64,000 nt of DNA from Maridesulfovibrio sp. (GCF_963666665.1 NZ_OY762999.1:3105501-3169500), one strand, 5' to 3'; positions 42,254 to 51,784 are shown, counted from the stretch's first letter. The notes: generated by a model not told the origin, from the letters alone. Program-made: numbers and translations.

Positions 42254-44155
42254 ATGATGGACATTCTGCGCCAAAATGCCCAGAGCTGGGGTATCAAAAT
42301 CGCATTCGGTATCATTATCGCAGTTTTTATTTTTGCCTTCGGCGCCGGCGGATTCAACGGCAACACCGATCCGGTAATCGCTTATGTTAACGACCAGCCT
42401 GTTCCGACTCAGGAATTCATGCAGGTCTATCGCGAAACCGCTGAAGCATTGCGGGCCCAGAATCCCAATGTAGACTCCGATCAACTGCAGTCCCCTGAAT
42501 TCAAGAAAGCTGTCCTTGAGCAACTGGTCAGCCAGAAGCTTCTGGAAACGGAAGCAGAAAGACTCGGTCTCTCTGTCTCCAACAGTGAACTTTCCTACAG
42601 CATCAGTCAGATTCCCGCATTTGCAGACAAAGACGGCAAATTCGACATGAATCTCTATCAGGCTTTCCTTCAGAGCAGAGCCATGTCCGCAGCTACTTTT
42701 GAAAATGATGTGCGCAACAGCGCTCTGATCCGCAAGCTGCAGGACTATGTAACCCTGCCGGTCAAACCCACTGAAGCTGATGCCCGTGCACTTTTTGATT
42801 CTGCCGCTGAAAAAGTTCAGATCGATTACTACTATGTATCCGGTGCTGAATTCGTTAAGAATATCAAGATCAGCGAAAAACAGATTGAAGATTTCTACAA
42901 GGCTAACCCGGACAAGTTCACCATCCCGGCACGCTCTGTAGTTAAATACATTGCTTTCACTCCGGAAGAACTGTCCATCAACGAGACTGTAAATCCCGAA
43001 GAAATCGAGGCTTACTTCGAAGCCAATAAAGATGCTTTCCAGCAGGAAGCTCAGGTAAATGCCCGTCATATCCTGATCACTGTTGATGAAAATGCAGCAG
43101 ACAAAGATGTTGCTGCTGCTGAAAAGAAAATCAAAAAAATTCTCGCCAAAGCCAAATCCGGTCAGGATTTCGGCAAGCTGGCTGAAAAATACTCCGAAGG
43201 TCCCAGCAGTTCCAAAGGCGGAGAACTGGGCTGGTTTGGCCGTGGTGCAATGGTTAAACCTTTCGAAGAAGCAGCATTCGCTCTTAAAAAAGGCGAAATC
43301 AGTGAGCCTGTGCGTACCCGTTTCGGTTGGCACCTGATCAAAATTGACGATATCCGCGAAGCCGGTCAGAAAGACCTCGATCAGGTCAAGGATGAAATCA
43401 ACGCCCTGATCGCTCAGGAAAAAGCTGCTGACTCCATCACTGACAAACTGGACCATGCTATTGACCTGCTTGCTTCCGGCATGAAACTGGACAAAGTTTC
43501 TGAAGAACTTGGTATCGCTTTCAAGAGAAGCGAAAAGGCAACAGTCGAAAACCTCTCCCGTGCCTTCGGCATGACAGAGAGTGCAGCCCAGACTATCATC
43601 GCTCTGCCCAAAGGTAGCTCCACTGATATGCCTGTTGCCATCGAAGGCGGATACATCCTTGTTGAGAAAGAAGAAGATATTCCCCCGTCTCTGAGCCCGC
43701 TTAAAGACCAGAAACAGGACATTGAAAGCTTCCTTTCCCAGCAGCAGGCCATGCAGCTAGCTAAGGTTAAAGCAATGGCTGTCATGAGTCAGCTTTCTAA
43801 CGAAAAGACTGAAGCGAACGCTCTCAAGTCCATAAAGAAAGATCTCAAAACTTCCGAGCCCTTTGGTCGTGACGGTTTCGTTCCCGGTCTGGGCATGAAC
43901 CCCAAACTGGCTCAGGCTGCTTTGGCCGCCAAGAAAGACCAGTGGATGGCCGAGGTTTTCGAACTTCCCGGCGGTTACATTGTTGCTCGTGTTGATGACC
44001 GTATTCCTCCCAAAGAGGAAGCATGGGCTGCCCAGAAAGAGATGGTTATGAATGCCATCTTCCAGCAGCGCGCCAACGAAGTGTTCAACGCTTTCCTAAC
44101 CGAACTGCGATCCAAGGCTAAAGTTGAGTACGTCCGCAAGGATCTCCTGAATTAG
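42254..44155 (+). CDS. Membrane-anchored SurA/PpiD-type peptidyl-prolyl isomerase
   Basis: A 633-aa periplasmic foldase. A short cytoplasmic N terminus and one membrane anchor (about 16-37, IAFGIIIAVFIFAFGAGGF) precede a SurA-N-like chaperone domain (about 45-200). A parvulin domain follows (about 270-365), with ARHILITVDE, SEGPSSSKGGELGWFGRG and RFGWHLIKIDDI. A second, degenerate parvulin-like region may follow. The architecture equals PpiD, which helps outer-membrane and secreted proteins fold. Normal size. ATG at 42254 or 42257. Confidence 0.9.
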   Translation: MMDILRQNAQSWGIKIAFGIIIAVFIFAFGAGGFNGNTDPVIAYVNDQPVPTQEFMQVYRETAEALRAQNPNVDSDQLQSPEFKKAVLEQLVSQKLLETEAERLGLSVSNSELSYSISQIPAFADKDGKFDMNLYQAFLQSRAMSAATFENDVRNSALIRKLQDYVTLPVKPTEADARALFDSAAEKVQIDYYYVSGAEFVKNIKISEKQIEDFYKANPDKFTIPARSVVKYIAFTPEELSINETVNPEEIEAYFEANKDAFQQEAQVNARHILITVDENAADKDVAAAEKKIKKILAKAKSGQDFGKLAEKYSEGPSSSKGGELGWFGRGAMVKPFEEAAFALKKGEISEPVRTRFGWHLIKIDDIREAGQKDLDQVKDEINALIAQEKAADSITDKLDHAIDLLASGMKLDKVSEELGIAFKRSEKATVENLSRAFGMTESAAQTIIALPKGSSTDMPVAIEGGYILVEKEEDIPPSLSPLKDQKQDIESFLSQQQAMQLAKVKAMAVMSQLSNEKTEANALKSIKKDLKTSEPFGRDGFVPGLGMNPKLAQAALAAKKDQWMAEVFELPGGYIVARVDDRIPPKEEAWAAQKEMVMNAIFQQRANEVFNAFLTELRSKAKVEYVRKDLLN

Positions 44156-44180
44156 TCTGAACTCATTCAGCTTATATCAA

Positions 44181-44216
44181 CGGGTCTGTTCTTGCTTGGA
44201 CAGACCCGTTTTTTTT
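44181..44216 (+). terminator. Intrinsic terminator of the foldase gene
   Basis: A 9-bp stem CGGGTCTGT / ACAGACCCG followed by eight T. Confidence 0.93.
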
Positions 44217-44342
44217 ATATGAATCACAACAACTTTTGTTTTAATCAGCTATTTTATCTTGCACAGTTTTTTCCGAGAGAGTAACTACTAAAAACTACTG
44301 TCAACACCGCTGCTGACAGCATATTTCAGAGGATAAAAGACC

Positions 44343-45527
44343 ATGCTTCACATTCCCCAAGGATATAAGTTTGCAGCCCTTGAGGCTGGTTTCAAGTACA
44401 GCGGCCGGAACGATCTGGCCCTGATTCTCAGTGATGTACCTGCTGTTGCCGCAGCAGTGTTCACCAAAAATAAATTTCAGGCTGCGCCGGTTACCGTGGG
44501 CAAGGAAATTCTTGCTGAATCACAAATTGTCCGCGGAGCCATAGTGAATGCAGGACTGGCAAATGCCTGCACCGGAGCGGAAGGGATAGAAGATTGCCGT
44601 GAAAGTCTTGTACTGGCGGCAAAATACCTTGGACTTAACTCACGCGACCTGCTCCCTTCATCAACAGGGGTCATCGGACCGCGCTTCAATATGGAAAAAT
44701 GGCGTGAAGTAGCACCCAAACTCAAAACAGCTCTTGCTGACAGTGATCCTGTAAAAGCAGCCAGAGCAATCATGACCACTGACAAATTTCCCAAGCTGGC
44801 TTGGGGTGAGATTGAATGCGACGGCAAAGCGGTACGCATGCTCGGCATGTGCAAAGGTGCCGGCATGATCTCCCCGAACATGGCAACCATGCTCGGTTAC
44901 GTAACCTGTGATGCTGAAGTTGACCCTATATGGTGGCAGGAGGCCCTGCGCCGCTGCATTGACAAGAGCTTCAACTGCATTACCGTTGACGGTGATACCA
45001 GCACCAACGATACCGTTATGGCTTTTGCCAACGGTGCGTCCGGGGTCAAAGCTGACAGTAGTGACAAACAGAAAGCTATTGAAACCCTGCTCCTCGATAT
45101 ATGTCAGCAGCTATCTTATATGATAGTACAGGACGCAGAGGGCGGCACCAAGGTCATGCATATTAACGTCAGCGGAGCTGCTTCAGATGAAGATGCAGAA
45201 CTCATGGTTCGTGCAGTCGGGAACTCGCCGCTGGTTAAAACCGCACTTTTCGGAGAAGACCCAAACTGGGGTCGTATTGTAGCGGCAGCCGGAAGAAGCG
45301 GTGCAGAGTTTGACCCTGAAAACCTGACCCTGAGCTTCGGAAAAGTTGTTGTTTTTGAGAAAGGGAAACCGGTTGAAGGAGATATGGACGCTCTGTTGGA
45401 ACCGATTATGCGCAAGCAGGATGTTGAAGTTAACATCACTCTCGGTGACGGCAACGGAACCTCCATGCTGCAGGCTTCAGATCTGACCAATGAATATATC
45501 CGCATTAACGCTGATTACAGATCATAA
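44343..45527 (+). CDS. argJ: Bifunctional ornithine acetyltransferase / N-acetylglutamate synthase
   Basis: A 394-aa arginine-synthesis enzyme that recycles the acetyl group from N-acetylornithine to glutamate. ArgJ precursors self-cleave before a Thr in NMATMLG, present here as SPNMATMLGYVTCD (Thr near residue 181), giving alpha and beta chains. FNCITVDGDTSTNDT and DPNWGRI also match. It has its own GAGGATAAAAGACC-type leader and precedes an unrelated HD hydrolase gene. Confidence 0.97.
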   Translation: MLHIPQGYKFAALEAGFKYSGRNDLALILSDVPAVAAAVFTKNKFQAAPVTVGKEILAESQIVRGAIVNAGLANACTGAEGIEDCRESLVLAAKYLGLNSRDLLPSSTGVIGPRFNMEKWREVAPKLKTALADSDPVKAARAIMTTDKFPKLAWGEIECDGKAVRMLGMCKGAGMISPNMATMLGYVTCDAEVDPIWWQEALRRCIDKSFNCITVDGDTSTNDTVMAFANGASGVKADSSDKQKAIETLLLDICQQLSYMIVQDAEGGTKVMHINVSGAASDEDAELMVRAVGNSPLVKTALFGEDPNWGRIVAAAGRSGAEFDPENLTLSFGKVVVFEKGKPVEGDMDALLEPIMRKQDVEVNITLGDGNGTSMLQASDLTNEYIRINADYRS

Positions 45528-45563
45528 AAATTTCACATTACATCAATATAATCAGACTTTCCT

Positions 45564-46175
45564 ATGATGAAAAATCTTGAAAACCGCGACAGAATGACCA
45601 GACTTGCCGACTTCCTTTTTGAAGTCGGCATGCTGCGCAAGACCCCGCGTACAGGTTACCAGTTTCTGGGAACAGGTTCGGAATCCGTTGCAGACCACTC
45701 CTACCGGGTGGCGGTTCTGGGATACGTGCTTGCTGACATGGCCGGGGCAGACATGGCCCGCACAGTCTTCATGTGCCTTTTCCATGACCTTCATGAAGCA
45801 CGCACCGGGGATTTCAACTACGTCAACCGCATCTACAACCGCAGCTACCGGGACAAGTCGCTGCGTCACACCCTTGCCGGTACAGGGCTTGAAGATAAGA
45901 TTTTTCCCCATTGGGAAGAACTTGAAGAATGTGAAACCCTTGAATCTAAACTGGCGCAGGATGCTGACCAGCTGGATTTTATCCTTAACCTCAAAGAGGA
46001 ACTGGATATGGGTAATCCTTACGCCGGCAAATGGCTGGAATCTGCACTAAAAAGATTGCGTACTGAAGAAGGCCAGCAACTGGCCGATAAGATAGCTGAG
46101 ACCGACCATAAAGACTGGTGGTATCTCGGTCCTCCGCCAAGCTGGTGGGAAAATAAAAACGGTCTCGATGACTAA
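45564..46175 (+). CDS. HD-domain hydrolase, YfbR/HDDC2-like 5'-deoxynucleotidase
   Basis: A 203-aa HD-domain metal-dependent phosphohydrolase. Metal ligands are visible in DHSYRVAVLGYVLAD, FHDLHEARTGDFNYV and DADQLDFILNL. Size and motif order fit the YfbR/HDDC2 family, which dephosphorylates deoxynucleoside monophosphates. It is 36 nt downstream of argJ and may be cotranscribed with it. No strong Shine-Dalgarno is seen. Confidence 0.82.
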   Translation: MMKNLENRDRMTRLADFLFEVGMLRKTPRTGYQFLGTGSESVADHSYRVAVLGYVLADMAGADMARTVFMCLFHDLHEARTGDFNYVNRIYNRSYRDKSLRHTLAGTGLEDKIFPHWEELEECETLESKLAQDADQLDFILNLKEELDMGNPYAGKWLESALKRLRTEEGQQLADKIAETDHKDWWYLGPPPSWWENKNGLDD

Positions 46176-46179
46176 GATT

Positions 46180-46257
46180 GATCTGGAAAAGACTGTTTGG
46201 ACCGGTCCGGAATTAATACCTCTCCTAGACCTCTTTCGTCCTTTTATTTTCCAGATC
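46180..46257. repeat. Inverted repeat element downstream of the HD hydrolase gene
   Basis: GATCTGGAAAA (46180-46190) and TTTTCCAGATC (46247-46257) are perfect 11-bp inverted repeats 56 nt apart. A GGACCGGTCC palindrome lies inside. It sits directly after the HD gene and before the Mla operon, and could be a terminator-like or small-RNA structure. Confidence 0.5.
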
Positions 46258-46363
46258 ATTGTGCTAAGGGGACGGTTTAGCTTCACCCTATATTGATTCG
46301 CAATAAAAGCATCTAAAAATTTTAATTAACGCTTTAAGTACTATTTATGGTAATTAACTGACC

Positions 46364-47176
46364 ATGTCTCGAACTGAAACTGAAAACAAAATACTCCTGC
46401 CGTTAAATCTGGTTGGGAAATACACCATTAATCTCCTTAATGAAGCGGGAGCAATGTTCATTTTCCTCATGGACGGCCTGCTTCATATTTTCAGTTCACT
46501 TGGAATTTTCAATAAATCAGTAAAGGAACTCTACTTCATCGGAGTAAAATCCATTACTGTCATATCCCTGATCGGACTTTTTACCGGCATGGTTGTGGGG
46601 CTCCAGACTCAATACGCCTTATCTAAATTCGGTTCCGAAGGATTTCTCGGAGCAGCCGTGGCCCTTTCATTGGTCCGCGAACTTGGCCCGGTACTTACCG
46701 CCATAATGCTCACCGGACGGGCAGGGTCCTCCATGACGGCTGAAATCGGGGTCATGCGCATCTCGGAGCAGATTGATGCCCTCGAACTCATGGACATCAA
46801 CCCCATTAACTATCTGGTCAGCCCGAAACTGGTAGCTTCACTTATATCCTTCCCGATCCTCACAGCCCTCTTCGACCTTATCGGTATTGCCGGGGGCTAT
46901 ATGAGCGGAGTCATGCTTATGGGCGGCAATGCAGGCGTATATTGGCACCGGGTGCACACTGCCTTGGGCTGGGATGATATTTCCGCAGGATTCAATAAAT
47001 CACTTGTCTTCGCTGTTCTGGTCTGCACCGTATGCTGCTTTCAGGGTTATTTCACCCACCACCGCAAAGACGGTAAGGGTCCTGAAGGCGTAAGCCAGGC
47101 AACAACAACCGCAGTAGTTATGTCCTGTGTGCTGGTCCTTGTGGCCGACTACATCATAACTTCCTTACTTCTATAG
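46364..47176 (+). CDS. mlaE: Mla phospholipid transport permease
   Basis: A 270-aa MlaE-family inner-membrane permease with about six hydrophobic segments. Diagnostic stretches are GLFTGMVVGLQTQYALSKFG, LVRELGPVLTAIMLTGRAGS and AEIGVMRISEQIDALELMDI. It is the membrane core of the ABC system that moves phospholipids between the two membranes and is the first gene of an mlaE-F-D-C-A operon. Confidence 0.95.
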   Translation: MSRTETENKILLPLNLVGKYTINLLNEAGAMFIFLMDGLLHIFSSLGIFNKSVKELYFIGVKSITVISLIGLFTGMVVGLQTQYALSKFGSEGFLGAAVALSLVRELGPVLTAIMLTGRAGSSMTAEIGVMRISEQIDALELMDINPINYLVSPKLVASLISFPILTALFDLIGIAGGYMSGVMLMGGNAGVYWHRVHTALGWDDISAGFNKSLVFAVLVCTVCCFQGYFTHHRKDGKGPEGVSQATTTAVVMSCVLVLVADYIITSLLL

Positions 47177-47185
47177 AGGAACAGG

Positions 47186-48025
47186 ATGAGTACCAAAGCA
47201 CCGGACATTAGAATTGAGAACCTGACTATCGGATACGGCGATAAGCCTGTGGTTTCCGATATCAACGCGACCCTTCCCGGCGGTGGAATCTCCGTCATTC
47301 TCGGACGCTCAGGCTGCGGTAAATCGACCCTGCTTAAAAACATCCTCAAACTCAACATCCCTATGGACGGAGCCGTCTATCTGGGCAGGCACAATATTTA
47401 TAAACTCAAACGGAAGGCCTTCCGCTGTCTGAAGCAACGCATCGGCGTTCTTTTTCAGGACGGAGCCCTGCTGGGTGCCCTCACCCTGTTTGATAACGTA
47501 GCCCTACCGTTACGTGAGCATACCCGGCTCAAACAAGACCAAATCCACGAAGTGGTTAAAGCCAAGCTTAGCCTCGTGGGTCTTGAAAATTTTATGGATT
47601 ACTACCCCAATGAACTCTCAGGGGGCATGCGCAAAAGGGCCGGATTGGCCCGCGCCATGGTCATGGACCCAGATATCCTGTTCTGCGACGAACCCACATC
47701 AGGACTCGACCCCATCAACTCGGCCGAGCTTGACGGTTTGCTCCTTGAACTAAAGGAAAGGTTCGATATGACCATTGTGGTGGTCAGCCATGATCTGGCC
47801 AGCATGCAAAAAATAGCCGATTACGTTGTCGTACTCGGTGAAGGTAAAACCCTTTTCAAGGGTCAGAAGGATGAACTTCTGGCAACGGAAGAACCTTATC
47901 TGCGTCAATTTCTGGATCGTGAAAGTGAAGAACGTGAGGCTCCTCGCCTGACCATGGCTCCCCTTGATCCCTCAGTTATGAAAATGGACTGCGCCAAATA
48001 TATTGGCGACTTGAACAGCAATTAA
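47186..48025 (+). CDS. mlaF: Mla phospholipid transport ATP-binding protein
   Basis: A 279-aa ABC ATPase with Walker A GRSGCGKST, signature LSGGMRKRAGLARAM and Walker B DILFCDEPTSGLDP. The GGM signature is typical of MlaF. It drives MlaE. AGGAACAGG before the ATG, 9 nt after mlaE. Confidence 0.95.
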   Translation: MSTKAPDIRIENLTIGYGDKPVVSDINATLPGGGISVILGRSGCGKSTLLKNILKLNIPMDGAVYLGRHNIYKLKRKAFRCLKQRIGVLFQDGALLGALTLFDNVALPLREHTRLKQDQIHEVVKAKLSLVGLENFMDYYPNELSGGMRKRAGLARAMVMDPDILFCDEPTSGLDPINSAELDGLLLELKERFDMTIVVVSHDLASMQKIADYVVVLGEGKTLFKGQKDELLATEEPYLRQFLDRESEEREAPRLTMAPLDPSVMKMDCAKYIGDLNSN

Positions 48026-48044
48026 TTTGGACACGGATTCCGGC

Positions 48045-48491
48045 ATGAAAAAATATCCTAAAGAAACAGCCGTCGGCATATTTGTTTTTATCGGTCTGCT
48101 CTGCATTGTCTACATGAGTATAAAACTTGGCGATGTGCATATGTTCTCAGACGACCATTACCAGGTTACTGCCAGTTTTAACGACGTGACCGGACTCCGG
48201 GTTAACTCTCCCGTTGAAATGATGGGTGTTCCCATCGGTTATGTGAGTAAAATTAATCTCGACATAGAGAAACAGAAGGCAGTACTCACTTTGAACCTTG
48301 AAAAACGCATCGAACTGACCGACGATGCCATTGCTTCGGTTAAGACCAGCGGTTTAATCGGGGATAAATATATCAAAATAACCCCCGGAGGCGTTGGAGA
48401 CCCCATTGAACCCGGCGGAGTTATAATTGAAACCGAGTCTGCAATTGATATTGAAGACTTGATCAGCAAGTATGTTTTTGGCAAAGTCTAA
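48045..48491 (+). CDS. mlaD: Mla system MCE-domain protein
   Basis: A 148-aa MlaD. One N-terminal membrane anchor (about 8-28) is followed by a single MCE domain: FNDVTGLRVNSPVEMMGVPIGYV and SGLIGDKYIKITPGG. MlaD forms a hexamer on MlaE that handles phospholipid in the periplasm. The ATG at 48045 is preferred over a TTG at 48027 as it gives the normal N terminus. Confidence 0.93.
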   Translation: MKKYPKETAVGIFVFIGLLCIVYMSIKLGDVHMFSDDHYQVTASFNDVTGLRVNSPVEMMGVPIGYVSKINLDIEKQKAVLTLNLEKRIELTDDAIASVKTSGLIGDKYIKITPGGVGDPIEPGGVIIETESAIDIEDLISKYVFGKV

Positions 48492-48527
48492 AGAAAAAAC
48501 AATTTAATAAATAATCGGTTCTCCGCA

Positions 48528-49193
48528 ATGAAAAGAACATTATCCATATTCATTATTGTACTGCTCCTCAGCCTTTCAGCGGGAGCGGCCTTCGCGGCTG
48601 AAAACTCCCCCATGGTCCGGCTGCGTTCCGGGATTCAGGGTGTCATAGCAATTCTCAATGACCCTGAACTTAAGGGCAACCCTGCCAAGCAGGAGGAGAT
48701 GGCTCTCAAAATCCGCGAAACCATAAAGGATTTTTTTAACTTCGAAGAACTCTCCAAACGATCAATCGGTCGTCCTTGGCTCAATTTCACTCCCGAAGAG
48801 AAAGAACGCTTCGTATCCCTTTTCACCAACCTGCTTGAGCAGACCTACCTTGGTCGTGTCGGTGAATATTCCGGTGAAAAAGTCGCATTTGACAAAGAGA
48901 CTATTATTAAGGAAAAATATGCTCAAGTTGACACTCGTTTACTAACTGACAAACAGGATATTCCTGTTTTCTACCGCATGAAGCTCACCGACGGTGAGTG
49001 GGATGTCTATGATGTCAAAATTGAAGGCGTAAGTCTGGTCAAGAACTATCGTACCCAGTTTACCGGAATTCTTGACACGACTAACGATCAGACCTTCGAA
49101 GCCAGCAAGAAAAAACTGTTCAAGCGCCTCGAAGCCAAATGTGCTGAACTTAAAGCGAACCCTAAAGCCACAACTGAAAACGGCATTAAATAA
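48528..49193 (+). CDS. mlaC: Mla periplasmic phospholipid-binding protein
   Basis: A 221-aa exported protein with a signal peptide (LSIFIIVLLLSLSAGAAFA, cut near residue 25). The MlaC domain includes FFNFEELSKRSIGRPW and LLEQTYLGRVGEYSGEKV, with VYDVKIEGVSLVKNYRTQF near the C terminus. It ferries lipid between MlaA at the outer membrane and MlaFED at the inner one. Confidence 0.93.
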   Translation: MKRTLSIFIIVLLLSLSAGAAFAAENSPMVRLRSGIQGVIAILNDPELKGNPAKQEEMALKIRETIKDFFNFEELSKRSIGRPWLNFTPEEKERFVSLFTNLLEQTYLGRVGEYSGEKVAFDKETIIKEKYAQVDTRLLTDKQDIPVFYRMKLTDGEWDVYDVKIEGVSLVKNYRTQFTGILDTTNDQTFEASKKKLFKRLEAKCAELKANPKATTENGIK

Positions 49194-49205
49194 CGGACAA
49201 TAACC

Positions 49206-50111
49206 ATGACCAGGAACTATTCCACAACAATACTTGCCTTTGTGGTTCTGACCATGATCCTTTTGACTTTTCCGTCACAGGTAAGATCAGCGGACATCCA
49301 AGAATCCATAATGGTGGCTCAAGTCGGCTCCGGTGTGATCGGTGCCGTAAAAAATAATCCTGAGAAATATGCTGAAGATGAATTCAGCGAAGATATGTGG
49401 GGTGATTCCGAGCAACACGAAGAAGCATATGCTTCTGATCCGTGGCAGGGTTATAACCGTGCGATGTTCAAGTTCAACGACTACCTGTACTTCAACATCA
49501 TGAAACCCGTTACCAAGGGCTACATGTGGGTGGTCCCGCTCAAACCCAGAACATGGACCAACAACTTTTTCCAGAACATGCTTTACCCCGTACGCCTGAC
49601 CAGCTGTCTGCTGCAGGGTAAATTCTATACTGCCGGAGCTGAAACATCCAAATTTGTAGCCAACTCCATTTTCGGACTGGGCGGACTTGGTAATGTTGTA
49701 GGCGATGCACAATCAACCATGCCTCTCTATCTCGGCAACGAAGATATGGGACAGACCTTCGGTGTCTGGGGTATTCCCAACGGCCCTTACTTCGTACTGC
49801 CATTCTTCGGTCCTTCCACAATTCGTGATTCAGTGGGTCTTGGAATCGATACCTTCGTGCTCAACCCGTTCTGGTGGTTCGGCATTCCCTGGTACTACTC
49901 TGCATCTGCAGGAGCATACAACCAGATCAACAAGCTTTCATTCCACATCGGGGAATACGAATCCCTCAAGGAAGGCTCTATTGACCCCTATCTCGCTCTA
50001 AGGGATGCTTACTTGAGTTACCGGGCCAAACAGGTCAGGGACGCCAAGATCGACCCCAACAAGCCTAAACCGCAGATGACCACCAACCCGGATGCAGCCC
50101 CCGAAAAGTAA
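49206..50111 (+). CDS. mlaA: MlaA/VacJ-family outer-membrane lipid-transport protein
   Basis: A 301-aa MlaA-family protein with DPWQGYNRAMFKFNDYLY and ETSKFVANSIFGLGGLGN, then FGVWGIPNGPYFVLPFFGPS. The N-terminal signal (TTILAFVVLTMILLTF) is followed by RSADIQE with no lipobox cysteine, so unlike the E. coli protein it appears not to be a lipoprotein. It has a 50-residue acidic linker before the domain. It closes the mla operon, as is common outside gamma-proteobacteria. Confidence 0.93.
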   Translation: MTRNYSTTILAFVVLTMILLTFPSQVRSADIQESIMVAQVGSGVIGAVKNNPEKYAEDEFSEDMWGDSEQHEEAYASDPWQGYNRAMFKFNDYLYFNIMKPVTKGYMWVVPLKPRTWTNNFFQNMLYPVRLTSCLLQGKFYTAGAETSKFVANSIFGLGGLGNVVGDAQSTMPLYLGNEDMGQTFGVWGIPNGPYFVLPFFGPSTIRDSVGLGIDTFVLNPFWWFGIPWYYSASAGAYNQINKLSFHIGEYESLKEGSIDPYLALRDAYLSYRAKQVRDAKIDPNKPKPQMTTNPDAAPEK

Positions 50112-50116
50112 GCACC

Positions 50117-50608
50117 GTGAAAATCGCAGTTATATCTGACACCCACCTCCGTGAGCCTGACAAAAGGCTCACGGAGGTTTTTAATAAGTATCTCGCAAAT
50201 GCGGATCTACTCCTGCATTGCGGTGACCTGACCACTTTTTCCATGTGGCAGTTTTTCTGCCAGCATCCAAATTTCCACGCAGCCTTGGGCAATTGTGATG
50301 AATGGACCCTTTCGGACTACCTCCAGCCGCTTGAATCCGTTAACTTCCATGGATTAAGAATCGGCATCGCCCACGGCTGGGGATCACGTTCACAGGTTTC
50401 ACTCAATGTGGCCCAATCCTTCGGGCCGGATTATGATCTGGTCTGCTACGGACACACCCATATTCAGGACTGGTCCATTGTCAGCGGAGTACAGATGATT
50501 AATCCCGGCAGCTTGACCTCACCAAGAGATGAACGGCCACCCTGCGTTGCTATCGTGGAAGTCGACGAAGAGCAGAACATGGATTGCTCGTTCATACCAG
50601 TTGATTAA
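50117..50608 (+). CDS. YfcE/MJ0936-type metallophosphodiesterase
   Basis: A 163-aa cytoplasmic metallophosphoesterase. Metal-binding motifs are all visible: SDTHLREPD, LLHCGDLT, ALGNCDEW, IAHGWGS and CYGHTHIQ. The start is GTG, 6 nt after mlaA, so it belongs to the operon's end. The family hydrolyses phosphodiesters in vitro; the natural substrate is unknown. Confidence 0.88.
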   Translation: MKIAVISDTHLREPDKRLTEVFNKYLANADLLLHCGDLTTFSMWQFFCQHPNFHAALGNCDEWTLSDYLQPLESVNFHGLRIGIAHGWGSRSQVSLNVAQSFGPDYDLVCYGHTHIQDWSIVSGVQMINPGSLTSPRDERPPCVAIVEVDEEQNMDCSFIPVD

Positions 50609-50610
50609 AA

Positions 50611-50652
50611 AAGGCCGCAATATCCTATAAGATATTGCGGCCTTCTTCTTTT
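50611..50652. terminator. Bidirectional intrinsic terminator
   Basis: A 14-bp perfect stem AAGGCCGCAATATC / GATATTGCGGCCTT with loop CTATAA. T-rich on both sides: CTTCTTTT on the plus strand and TTTTTT on the minus strand. It serves the mla/phosphodiesterase operon and the convergent small gene. Confidence 0.92.
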
Positions 50653-50670
50653 AAAAATAGCTTGAATTAA

Positions 50671-50892
50671 CTATGCATACGGATCGGAAAGGAGCTTATA
50701 CTCGCCTTCCTTTTCTTCAAGAATTCCCTTGCCGGTCAAATCGGCAAGCAATTCCTGAAGCTTGTCAGTTTCGCCCGGAGCAAGCACCTTTCCACCTTCA
50801 GTCTCCAAATAAGACGGCGGCAGGTAATCAGCCTTACCTCGTCTGAAAAGTGCGATCAAAAACCTGTCGGTTAACTTCTTTACTCCTGCCAT
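50671..50892 (-). CDS. Small hypothetical protein (73 aa)
   Basis: A 73-aa soluble protein starting MAGVKKLTDRFLIALFRRGK, with ETDKLQELLADLTGKGILEE resembling a short winged-helix-type end. No family recognised. AAGGAGGATTCGC before the ATG is an excellent ribosome-binding site, so it is likely real. It lies 25 nt downstream of the marC-like gene and is probably cotranscribed. Confidence 0.7.
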   Translation of the reverse strand: MAGVKKLTDRFLIALFRRGKADYLPPSYLETEGGKVLAPGETDKLQELLADLTGKGILEEKEGEYKLLSDPYA

Positions 50893-50917
50893 TGCGAATC
50901 CTCCTTTTCCGTAACAA

Positions 50918-51517
50918 CTAGTTCAGCATGAAATTGCGTACCCCGGTAAAGAATATCTGGGCAGCGATGGACGCGACAACCAGCCCGGTCAAACGGCTCA
51001 TGATGTTCAGACCTCTCCTCCCAAGGAGACGTTTGAGGCTTGAGGAGACAAATAACAGAATTCCTACCGTTAATACAGCGGCAACAAGCGCGCTACAGGC
51101 TAAAAACATATCTTTATATCCCTGCACGCCCGAACCCATGACCAGCAAGGCACCAATTGTCCCGGGACCGACCACGACAGGAATAGCCAGAGGCACAACC
51201 GCAATGTCATCATCTTCGTTACCGGCATCGAATTTCTTGCCTCCGCCGTTAACCATATTCAGTGCAGAGAGAAATAGAACCGCTCCGGCACCGATGCGGA
51301 AAGCATCAAGAGTGATACCAAACAGGTCAAAGATATACCTGCCGTAGAGATAAAGGATCACAGAGCTGACAATAACAGCCACAGTTACCTTCACAGCCGT
51401 TTTTTTCCGCTCTGCTGGAGTCATCTCCTGAGTCAGGGACAAAAATGCGGAGATAGCAAAAAAAGGGGTCAGAACAAAAAACAGCTTTAAATAAGTTTGA
51501 AAGAATAATGCGAGCAT
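50918..51517 (-). CDS. MarC-family integral membrane protein
   Basis: A 199-aa inner-membrane protein with six hydrophobic segments and the MarC landmarks: TPFFAISAFLSLTQEMTPAERKK, FRIGAGAVLFLSALNMV, VVPLAIPVVVGPGTIGALLV and LTGLVVASIAAQIFFTGV. The ATG at 51517 gives the normal family N terminus; a GTG at 51532 is also possible. The transport role of the family is not established. Confidence 0.9.
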   Translation of the reverse strand: MLALFFQTYLKLFFVLTPFFAISAFLSLTQEMTPAERKKTAVKVTVAVIVSSVILYLYGRYIFDLFGITLDAFRIGAGAVLFLSALNMVNGGGKKFDAGNEDDDIAVVPLAIPVVVGPGTIGALLVMGSGVQGYKDMFLACSALVAAVLTVGILLFVSSSLKRLLGRRGLNIMSRLTGLVVASIAAQIFFTGVRNFMLN

Positions 51518-51784
51518 TTTTTTAAAACTCACTGAATATTATATTGTTTTTTGGATTATAGTACGACCTTGTGTTCAAAATTGATGCAGCTCTCTACACC
51601 TCATTGATTAGACAATCAATACTTTTTTTACCCAAAATAAGCAGATCTTCTGAAGCTTACTGACTCCGTTATATAATCGTTTATTAACATTTTCCTTTCT
51701 TTCCACTTTTGAGGTGTGTTATAAACTAAAACCGAGACCCATATACAATACATAATAGCGATATTTCCACATAAGGAGGTTCTT

